Positions 5,564 through 12,521 of a stretch of DNA of 12,521 nucleotides are shown piece by piece (within the stretch, counting starts at the first letter, position 1; the number at the start of each line of letters is the position of its first letter). The notes beneath the pieces are model-generated. The model searched no databases. It worked only from the letters and a program-made list of their open reading frames with translations, and was not told the origin of the DNA. The stretch spans positions 1-12,521 of the forward strand of contig JBBILU010000033.1 of the NCBI GenBank assembly GCA_037444775.1, written 5' to 3'. Position numbers and translations under genes: made by a program. This DNA is from JBBILU01 sp037444775 (GTDB lineage Bacteria; Patescibacteriota; Gracilibacteria; BD1-5; UBA6164).

Positions 5564-6787
5564 ATGTTTTTTAGAAAATCATACATAAACCAAATTTTAG
5601 AAGATTTAAAAAAAGAAAAACTAATTTTATTAGTTTGAAGTAGACAAGTTTGAAAAACTACTTTACTTTATACTTTAGAAGAAAAATTAGTTTGAAAAAA
5701 AATTTATATAAATTTAGAAGATTATTTTTGAAAAACTTTTGAAACAAAAGAAAGTTTTTTACAATTTTTGGCATTTGAAAAATGAATAGATCTAAAAGAA
5801 GAATGATTTTTATTTCTTGATGAAGTTCAATATCTGAAAAACCCTGAAAGTTTACTCAAAGCTCTTTATGATGATATAAGTATAAAAACAAAAGTTATTG
5901 CAACTGGTTCAAGATTTTGGGGACAAAAAAAATTAGGTTCAAGTTTGGTCGGAAGATGAAAAATAATTTTTGTAAAAACATTATCTTTTTTGGAATTTTT
6001 AGAATTAAAATGAAAAAATCCTGATTTTTTAGAAAATATAGATTTTTCTTTGATACAAAATTTTTTAGAAGAATATTTAATTTTTGGATGATATCCAGCT
6101 GTTGTTTTAGCCTTTTCAAAAGAAGACAAAATAAGAGAATTAAAAAAAATTATTGATAGATTTATAGAAAAGGATTTTTTATATTTTATGCAAAGTAATG
6201 ATTTGATAGATTTCAAAAAAATATTCCAATATTTATCACTAAATATTGGAAATATAATAAAAACTGGAAAAGTTACACAAGAACTCTCAATTTCTTCTTA
6301 CAAAATAAAAAGTTTTTTGAAATTTCTATGAGATTCTTATTTAATAAAGAATGTTCCTCCTTTTTTTTCTGATAATTCAAAAGAATTTAGTTCTCAAGAA
6401 GAATATATGTTTTTGGACTTATGACTTTTGAATTATATAAAGTGAAGTTTTGACCCAAATTTATCTGACTGAAAATTAAATGAAAATTTTGTTTATATTC
6501 AATGTAATGATATAAATTTAGAAAATAAAGTGTACTATTATAATAAAAAAAATGGAACTGAAATAGATTTTATTTTGGAAAAGTTAAATAAAAAAATTGT
6601 TCCAATAGAAGTGAAATCAAGTGATAAACTTACTAAACCAAGATCATTTGAACCATTTTTAGAAGCTTATTCTTCTCAAATAGATTCTTTTGTGCTTACC
6701 ACAAAAAGCTATATTTGAAGTGATTATATTTGAGAAAAGCCTTTTTTATTTTATCCAAACTATTTAATAGAGAAAAAAATTTCTTAG
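5564..6787 (+). CDS. AAA_14 ATPase with C-terminal DUF4143 domain
   Basis: The 407-residue product is an ATP-binding protein of the widespread AAA_14/DUF4143 family, whose cellular role is not firmly established. The N-terminal P-loop is LILLVGSRQVGKTTL (20-34); Gly25 and Gly30 are both TGA codons. Walker B is FLFLDEVQYL with Asp86 and Glu87, and a sensor-like IATGS follows. The middle part contains EEYLIFGGYPAVV, the family GG(Y/F)P motif. The C-terminal domain has GTEIDFIL (Glu333, Asp335) and IVPIEVKSS (Glu349, Lys351), the spaced E/D-E-x-K arrangement of a PD-(D/E)XK-like fold that may or may not be catalytic. Length is usual. It diverges from aspS and stands alone as a transcription unit, with htpG's own promoter 24 bp after its stop. 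Confidence 0.88.
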
Positions 6788-6811
6788 TTTTTTAAATTTT
6801 CTACAAATTTT

Positions 6812-6839
6812 TTGACTTAAATTGAAAAATTTATAAAAT
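6812..6839 (+). promoter_or_regulatory. htpG promoter
   Basis: TTGACT (6812-6817), a 16-nt spacer and TAAAAT (6834-6839) form a vegetative promoter. The expected start point, about 6846, falls inside the CIRCE-like dyad, the usual position for HrcA repression. Confidence 0.65.
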
Positions 6840-6840
6840 A

Positions 6841-6867
6841 TTAGCACTTAAAAATATTAGGTGCTAT
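6841..6867. promoter_or_regulatory. CIRCE-like HrcA operator upstream of htpG
   Basis: TTAGCACTT, 9 bp, AGGTGCTAT has the exact 9-9-9 architecture of CIRCE (consensus TTAGCACTC-N9-GAGTGCTAA). The left arm matches at 8 of 9 positions and the right arm at 6 of 9; the arms pair at 7 of 9 positions with each other. It overlaps the predicted htpG transcription start and lies before a heat-shock chaperone gene. That combination of sequence, spacing and context is strong. The alternative is a 6-bp-stem terminator (TAGCAC/GTGCTA then six T) of the preceding ATPase gene, which the same bases could also serve. No hrcA gene is in the window. Confidence 0.72.
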
Positions 6868-6895
6868 TTTTTATATTTTAACTAAAAATAATATG
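6866..6895 (+). promoter_or_regulatory. Shared 5' leader (htpG copy)
   Basis: The 30 nt ending in the htpG ATG match the 30 nt ending in the lexA ATG (10095-10124) at 27 positions, including ATTTTTTATAT and AAAATAATATG. There is no Shine-Dalgarno sequence in either. Confidence 0.6.
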
Positions 6896-8797
6896 ATAAA
6901 ACAACATAACTTTGAAGCAGAAACTTGAAGAATTTTAGAATTATTAACTCATTCTATTTATTCTAACAAAGAAATTTTTCTTAGAGAATTAGTTTCTAAT
7001 GCGAGTGATGCAATTGACAAAGCAAGATTACACTCTATTACAGATACAAATTTTTTGAAAGAGTGAGAAAAATTTGAAATAAAGATAGATTTAGATAAAG
7101 AAAAATGAACTATTACAATTACAGATAATGGTATTTGAATGACAGAAGAAGAACTTCATAAAAACCTTTGAACAATCGCAAAATCTTGAACAAAAGAATT
7201 TATTGAAAAATTAAAATTAGCTAAAGAAGAATCAAATCACAATTTAATTTGACAATTTTGAGTTTGATTTTATAGCTCATTTATGGTTTGTGATAAAGTA
7301 GAAGTTGATTCAAAATCTAATAATTCTGAAAGCTGATTTACTTGGTCTTCAGACTGAAAAAGCACTTACGAAGTTATTCCTTCTTTGAAAAAAACTAGAT
7401 GAACTAAAATTACTTTATTTGTTAATGAAGCAAATAAAGAATTACTTGAGGATTGGAAAATTAGAAGTTTAATAAAGAAATACTCTAACTATATTTGAGT
7501 TCCAATTATGATGAAACCTTATAAATCTGAAGAAGAAAAAACAGAAAATTTAGATTATGAGCAAGTAAATGAAACTACTGCAATTTGGAAAAAAGCAAAA
7601 AAAGATGTAAAAGAAGAAGAATATAAAGATTTTTACAAATCAATTTCTAATTATTTTAATGAACCTCTTTTACATATTCATACTTCAGTTGAATGAACAG
7701 TAAGTTATAAATCTCTTTTATTTATACCAAAAGAGAAAAATATGTTTCATGACTTGTCTGATCCAAGCAAAGATTTCGGACCAAAACTTTATGTTCAAAA
7801 TGTCTTAATCCTTGAAAATGCAAAAGAACTTTTACCAGTGTGGTTAAGATTTGTTTCTTGAGTTGTTGAAACTTCAGATTTACCTTTAAATATCAGCCGT
7901 GAAATGTTACAAACTAACAGAGTTTTAGAAAAAATAAAAAAAGCTCTAGTTAAAAAAGTAATTTCAGAATTAAAGAATTTTATGGAAAAAGATTTAGAAT
8001 CTTACAAAAAATTCTTTAATAATTTTGGAAATATTTTGAAAGAATGAATTTATTATGAACATGATTTAAAAGAAGAAATAGCTGAAATTTGTTTATTTGA
8101 TAGTTTTTTACAAGAAAAAGAAATTTCTTTAAATAATTATTTATGAACTCTTCCAGAATGAAAAGAAGATTTTGAATGAAAAACTATTTACTACATAAAT
8201 TGAAAAAGTAAAACAGAAGTTTTAGCGAGTCCTTATTTAGCTCAGTTCAAAGAAAATAATGTTGATGTTTTGCTTTTAACTAAACCAATTGATGAATGGA
8301 TTTTACAAGTTTTCACTGAATTTAAAAAAGCAAAATTAAAATCCGTTACAAGTTCTGATATTAAATTGAAAGAGGAAACAGAAGAAGAAAAAACTAAAAA
8401 AGAAGAAACTAAAAAAGAATTTAAAGATTTGCTTGAATTAATAAAAAATACTATTTGAGCAGAAAAAATAGAGAAAGTTGAATTGAATGATAATTTGTGA
8501 AATTCTCTTTGAGCTTTGAAGTCAAAAGAATGATGAATGACTCCACAAATGGAAAAAATGATGAAAGCAATGGGACAAATGATTCCAGAACAAAAAAGAA
8601 TTTTAGAATTAAATCCAAAAAATTCTTTGGTTTCAGCTATGAAAAAAGAATTTGAATCAGATTTGAAATCAGAAAAATTAAAAGATTTAATAAAGTATTC
8701 TTACAATCAAGCTATTTTGCTTGAATGAGGAGAACTAGAAAATATTTGAGAATTTTTAGAACTTACAAATAAATTTGCTTGAAATTATGCAAGATAA
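6893..8797 (+). CDS. htpG: Hsp90-family chaperone HtpG
   Basis: This cytoplasmic ATP-dependent chaperone has 634 residues, the normal bacterial length. The GHKL ATPase domain shows SIYSNKEIFLREL (21-33) with catalytic Glu32, NASDA (36-40), DNGIGM (78-83), GTIAKSGTKEF and the lid/motif GQFGVGFYSSF (120-130). The middle domain has LPLNISREMLQTNRVL, containing the conserved catalytic Arg region. The C-terminal dimerisation domain ends after a GGMTPQMEKMMKAMGQMIPEQ loop. Gly residues in DNGIG, KSG, GQFGVG and GGM use TGA. ATG 6893 gives the expected start of the fold (MIKQHNFEAETGRILELL). Expression should be heat-inducible through the CIRCE-like element, and the gene is closed by a strong terminator. 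Confidence 0.98.
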
Positions 8798-8838
8798 ACT
8801 AAAAAAAGATGAATAAAATTCATCTTTTTTTAGTTTTT
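8796..8838 (+). terminator. Intrinsic terminator after htpG (probably bidirectional)
   Basis: The arms 8796-8814 and 8818-8836 are perfectly complementary over 19 bp with a 3-nt loop. The core GATGAAT/ATTCATC is flanked by a seven-A tract and a matching seven-T tract, so it can act on both strands. It begins within the htpG TAA stop. Confidence 0.85.
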
Positions 8839-8923
8839 ATGTTAAAAAGTAAAAATCAGAAAATATTGATTTCTTTTGGAATTTTATTAATCTATCAACA
8901 ATTTAATTCTTAATATAAATTAA

Positions 8924-10039
8924 ATGAAATATTATGTTTTATGAAAATTTAATAATCCAATTTTATTAGATTATTTAGATAAATATGAACTTCTTTTAGA
9001 AGAAAAATTAAAAGAACTTTCTAAAATAATAATTTCTGAAAAAATAAAATTACTATTATCAAAAAAAAATAAAAAAGATTTTATCATAAATCCAGATAAT
9101 TCTAGCTTAATAAATTTTTTACATTCTGAATTTATAAAAAACACTCCTCAATATGTTTGAGACAAGAATGAAATTTTAAAAAATTTTGAAAAAGAACTTG
9201 AGTTATTCTTAATTGAAAAGTATGAAGATATGGTTATGAATAAAGGAAATCTTATTTGAAATACAAATATTAGGTTAACAAACATTGATAATAATGTTTA
9301 TGGAACTCTTGAAGTACATCCTGAACATAAAACAAATTGATGAATTATTTGATATTGAGAAAGAGAAGAATCTGACTGGCTAAAAGTTTATGAAAAAACA
9401 TTTGAATTACTTAAAAATACTAATTTAGGATCTTATGATGAATTAAATTTGATCATAAAAAAAATTATCCCTTTAGGAACGGCTAGATGACTACATAATT
9501 CTGCAAGTTACAAAGAATGTATTTGACATCTTTATATGTGATATACAATAGATTCTTATGTTCCTGAATTAAATAATCTTGAAGCAATAATTCACGAATC
9601 TAGCCATAATAAACTTAATTTAATTAAACATTTTGATAAATTAATTTTAAATGATTTAACAGAAAAGTATTATTCTCCATATAGACCAGATGCTAGACAT
9701 ATTTCTTGAATTTATCTTTGAATTCATGCTTTTGTTCCTGTTATTTATATATTAGCTAAAGCAATTTCAGAATGATTGATAAAAGTTGATGAAAATTGGA
9801 GAGAAAAAATTTTACTTTATTATATAAAAAATAAATTTTCTCTAAAAGTTCTAAAAAAACATTGAAACTTTACAGAACTTTGAAATGAAATATTAGATGA
9901 AGTTATAGAAGTTATGTCAATGACAGATTCTATTATAAAAAATATGGATTATCAAAAAGAAATAATACAAAGAGTTAAAGAAAGGCAAACAGAACATTTT
10001 AAACAAGTAAATATAAATTATCCAAAATTAGAATATTAA
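8924..10039 (+). CDS. HExxH-motif protein, putative aKG-type peptide beta-hydroxylase
   Basis: The 371-residue protein is cytoplasmic, with no signal peptide or membrane segment. The N-terminal ~190 residues are Lys/Leu/Glu-rich and not diagnostic. The centre shows LHNSASYKECIGHLYMGY, then LEAIIHESSHNKL with the HExxH motif H224-E225-S226-S227-H228. About 20 residues later comes YYSPYRPDARHISGIYLGIHAFVPV, with SPYRPDAR at 251-258 and a third candidate metal ligand His268. This HExxH plus SPwRxDxRp plus lHgxxAF layout is that of TIGR04267-type proteins (HEXXH putative peptide-modification, now called aKG-HExxH-type peptide beta-hydroxylases), which act on RiPP precursor peptides. Here no radical SAM enzyme, lanthipeptide synthase, transporter or evident precursor is nearby. 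A metalloprotease is the main alternative. Confidence 0.7.
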
Positions 10040-10059
10040 AATTTTTATCATAAAAAAAT

Positions 10060-10089
10060 TTGACTTTTCAAAAAAAAGTATAATATAAT
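10060..10089 (+). promoter_or_regulatory. lexA promoter with overlapping dyad
   Basis: TTGACT (10060-10065), an 18-nt spacer and TATAAT (10084-10089) form the promoter. A second TATAAT overlaps at 10079-10084. The -35 lies within a small dyad, TTTGA-N4-TCAAA (10059-10072), a candidate autoregulatory LexA site that differs from both the proteobacterial CTGT-N8-ACAG and Gram-positive GAAC-N4-GTTC boxes. Confidence 0.6.
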
Positions 10090-10094
10090 TCTAT

Positions 10095-10124
10095 ATTTTT
10101 TATATATTAACCCAAAATAATATG
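10095..10124 (+). promoter_or_regulatory. Shared 5' leader (lexA copy)
   Basis: The 30 nt ending in the lexA ATG are 27/30 identical to the htpG leader at 6866-6895. They form an A/T-only leader apart from CCC at 10111-10113, and lack a Shine-Dalgarno sequence. Confidence 0.6.
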
Positions 10125-10757
10125 CTTACCGATAAACAACAAGTTGCTTTAAATATAATTACAGAATACATTGCTCGTTATGGGAAATCTCCAACTATAG
10201 ATGAAATGAAAGAAACTATGAAACAAAAATCTAAAAGATGAGTAGTTCAATATTTAGAAACTCTTGAAAAAAAATGATTTATAACTAGAGGTTCTGGGTT
10301 CAGATCTATAAAACTTTGAAATAATATTTGACTTCAAACAATGATGCCAATCCAAATTTTAGGTTATGCAAATGCTTGAACTCCACTTGTTTCAGCTCAA
10401 CAAAATGTTTATTGAGTTTTACCTATTTCAAAAGATATTATTTCTTGAGATCCTAAAGAATATTTTGTTTTAAAAGTTGAATGAACTTCTATGAACGATT
10501 TCGTAGTTAATTCAAAAAATATTGAAAGTTGAAGTTATGTTTTAATTAAAAAACAACAAACTTTTGTTGAAAATGATGGAAATGCTTATTTATTTATTGT
10601 TGATAGTTCTGCAACTTTGAAAGTTCCAAAAAGAGAATGAGAAAATTTATACTTAGTTCCAAAATCTAGAGATGATTATCATAAACCAATAATTTTATCT
10701 AATTCATCTAATGTGCAAGTAAATTGAAAAGTAGTTGATGTTTTTAATTTAGCTTAA
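10122..10757 (+). CDS. lexA: LexA-family SOS repressor (S24 peptidase)
   Basis: The 211-residue transcriptional repressor is inactivated by RecA-stimulated self-cleavage. The N-terminal winged HTH starts MLTDKQQVALNIITEYIARY and continues SPTIDEMKETM (about 24-34) and VVQYLETLEKKGFI, as in LexA. The cleavage site lies in GYANAGTP, Ala85-Gly86, and Gly86 is a TGA codon. The catalytic dyad is Ser123 in VEGTSMND and Lys167 in ATLKVPKRE. The C-terminus VNGKVVDVFNL matches the last beta strand of the family. ATG 10122 follows a strong promoter and gives the standard N-terminus. It stands as a single gene with a hairpin element after it. The presence of both cleavage and catalytic residues argues for a working SOS response. 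Confidence 0.92.
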
Positions 10758-10776
10758 TATTATATAAATTCTGAAT

Positions 10777-10849
10777 ACAAAGGATTAAAACCCTCTGTTG
10801 ATAGATTAAAAATTATTCAACTTGTTAACAGAGGGCTTTAGCCCTTTGT
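10777..10849. repeat. Long imperfect inverted repeat between lexA and yjgR
   Basis: The left arm (about 10777-10799) and right arm (10827-10849) pair along most of their length, including the perfect CCCTCTGTT/AACAGAGGG block. The loop is 27 nt. Within the right arm is a second hairpin, AGGGCT-TT-AGCCCT (10832-10845), followed by TTGTTATTTT, which could serve as a lexA terminator. The GC-richer arms in an AT-rich spacer look like a dispersed palindromic element. Confidence 0.6.
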
Positions 10850-10891
10850 TATTTTGATAATTAGTTTTTTTTAATATTAATAAATATTTTT

Positions 10892-12439
10892 ATGCAAAGT
10901 TTCATAGATGAAGTTAAAAATTCTTATAATTTTAAATGAGAATTTTTTGAATTAGGGGCCTGAATTCTCAAATGAAAAGTTTTTTCAGAAGCTAAAGTAA
11001 AAATTCCACTTGCTACAATGAACAGACATTGATTAATTGCAGGAGCAACAGGAACTTGAAAAACAAAAACTATACAAAAAATAATAGAATCTTTATCAAA
11101 ATCTGGAGTTTCTACTGTCGTTATGGATATAAAATGAGATGTTTCTTGAATTGCAGTTGCAGGAGAAATTAATGAAAAAATAAGCTCAAGATTAAATTTA
11201 TTACAAATAAAAGATTGGAAAGAAACTTGATTCCCTTGCGAGTTTTATTCACTTACAAATTCTCCTTGAGTTAGACTTCGTTCAACAATTAGTGAATTTT
11301 GACCAATTTTATTTTCAAAACTTTTAGAATTAAATGATACTCAATCTTGAGTTATTTCAATAATTTTTAAATATTGTGATGATAATTGACTCCTTTTACT
11401 TGATTTAGAAGACATAAAAAAAGTTTTGCAATATGCAATTAATGAGTGAAAAGATGAAATATGAAATAAATATTGACTTATTTCTAGTTCTACAATAGGA
11501 ACAATTATGAGAAAAATTGTAGAATTAGAAAGTCAGTGAGCTGAAATATTTTTCTCAGAACCTTCTTTTATGGTATCTGATTTTTTGAAAAAAGATGATT
11601 TATGAAATGCTTTTGTAAATATTTTGAGATTATCAGATATGCAGTCAAAACCGAAACTTTTTTCTACTTTTATGCTTTCTTTAATAACAGAAATTTATTG
11701 AAGTTTTCCAGAAGTTTGAGATACCGAAAAACCAAAATTAGTTTTATTTATTGATGAAGCTCATTTAATATTTGAAAATATTAGCAAAAATTTACTTGAT
11801 CAAATGGAAATGGTTATAAAACTTATTCGTTCAAAATGAGTTTGAATATTTTTTTGTACCCAAAATCCAACTGATATTCCAGCAAGTATATTATCCCAAT
11901 TATGACTAAAAGTTCAACATGCACTTAGGGCTTTTACTGCTATTGACAGAGATGCAATAAAAAAAGCCAGTGAAAACTTCCCTATTTCAAATTATTATGA
12001 TATAAAAAATGATTTAATAATGCTTTGAGTTTGAGAAGCTTTTGTTACAGTTTTAAACGAAAAATGAATTCCTACACCATTAGTCCACACAATGATTTTA
12101 CCTCCAGAATCAAGAATGGATATTTTATCTGATATTGAATTAAACTCACTAGTAAGCATTTCAGATTTAGTAAAAAAATATAATATAGAAACAAATAGAG
12201 AAAATGCAAATGAAATCTTAGGTAGAATAGTTTCAGAAAAAATAGCTATGCAAGAACAAAAAAAACTTGAAGAAGAAACAAATTTTTCTAAATCAGTTTG
12301 ATGAAAAATAGTAAAATGAGTTGGTTCAACTGTTGCTTCAGAAATTTGAAGAAGTCTTTGAAAAAAGGTTTTTTGAAGAACAGGTTGAACAATTTGAGCT
12401 CAAATTGCCAGAGGAATTTTTGGAGGATTATTTAGATAA
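10892..12439 (+). CDS. HerA-like ATPase of the YjgR/DUF853 family
   Basis: The 515-residue cytoplasmic P-loop ATPase belongs to the HerA/FtsK-type family known as YjgR (DUF853), of uncertain cellular role. The Walker A is IAGATGTGKTKT with G51-ATGTG-K57-T58; Gly56 is a TGA codon. It is followed by VVMDIKGDVSGIAVAGE, characteristic of the family. Walker B is LVLFIDEAHLIF with Asp288-Glu289, then a sensor region IFFCTQNPTDIPASIL and the arginine-containing HALRAFTAIDRDA. The C-terminal ~45 residues are Gly/Arg/Lys-rich (GRSLGKK, GRTGGTIGAQIARGIFGG), as in YjgR, with many glycines from TGA. Length is typical. The gene begins 134 bp after lexA; its leader is A/T only and without a Shine-Dalgarno. 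Confidence 0.9.
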
Positions 12440-12521
12440 AACTAAGAACTTTATTATAATTTTATCAAATAAATTTTTTCCATTATATATTTTTTAAATT
12501 TTTTGTAAAATTTTTGTTTTA

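Noticed and set aside
5866..6216. 116- and 74-codon minus-strand frames
   Set aside because: Both are antisense to the DUF4143 ATPase gene, which is supported by Walker motifs on the other strand.
6530..6718. Short standard-code ORFs inside the ATPase, htpG and HerA-like genes (such as 6530-6718, 7508-7696, 8270-8458, 8537-8728, 12092-12301)
   Set aside because: They are in-frame fragments of larger genes cut at TGA codons that encode glycine here, not separate genes.
6842..6872. TAGCAC/GTGCTA hairpin plus T-run read purely as a terminator of the ATPase gene
   Set aside because: The 9-9-9 CIRCE geometry, its position at the htpG transcription start and the heat-shock gene downstream favour an operator; a dual role remains possible.
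8839..8913. 24-codon plus-strand ORF between the htpG terminator and the HExxH gene, considered as a RiPP precursor
   Set aside because: MLKSKNQKILISFG... lacks a leader/core pattern, starts immediately after the terminator T-tract with no promoter or ribosome-binding site, and is short enough to arise by chance. It is worth a look only if conserved next to the HExxH gene in relatives.
12440..12521. Right-edge sequence after the HerA-like gene
   Set aside because: Only AT-rich sequence is visible; no convincing hairpin, promoter or start codon could be supported.

Overview
The window comes from a very AT-rich genome in which UGA is a sense codon for glycine (translation table 25). In every recognisable gene, TGA falls where the family has a conserved glycine: the HicA GSH motif, the Walker A glycines of two ATPases, the ApbE GGD motif, the LexA Ala-Gly cleavage site, and DNGIGM of HtpG. 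Trp remains TGG, and genes end at TAA or TAG. This points to a Candidate Phyla Radiation bacterium of the Absconditabacteria (SR1) / Gracilibacteria group. Read with the standard code, nearly every gene here breaks into fragments. All coordinates below use UGA=Gly.

Left half, minus strand (5414 down to 353): a co-directional run of genes. Transcription order is aspS; a disrupted small gene; hicB-hicA (a toxin-antitoxin pair); two overlapping small ORFs of unknown function with remnants of the same small-gene family; an FMN-binding lipoprotein; an MsrQ/ferric-reductase-like haem membrane protein; and apbE, the FAD:protein FMN transferase. The last three form a compact surface electron-transfer module: ApbE would attach FMN to the lipoprotein and the membrane protein would move electrons across the membrane. 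The hicBA neighbourhood is littered with repeats and gene fragments. Bases 1-352 hold a REP-like repeat, a possible gene remnant, a heptamer tandem repeat and a long hairpin.

Right half, plus strand (5564 to 12439): an AAA_14/DUF4143 ATPase diverging from aspS; htpG (Hsp90) behind a CIRCE-like operator; an orphan HExxH protein resembling the alpha-ketoglutarate-type peptide beta-hydroxylases of RiPP pathways; lexA; and a YjgR/DUF853 HerA-like ATPase. These are mostly single-gene units separated by promoters, hairpins or terminators. htpG and lexA share an almost identical 30-nt 5' leader. Shine-Dalgarno sequences are absent or weak throughout.

The strongest items for follow-up are the flavinylation/haem trio, the HExxH peptide-hydroxylase homologue, the CIRCE element in a table-25 lineage, and the decaying gene family around hicBA, where one copy appears to have been inactivated by a TGA(Gly)-to-TAA change.
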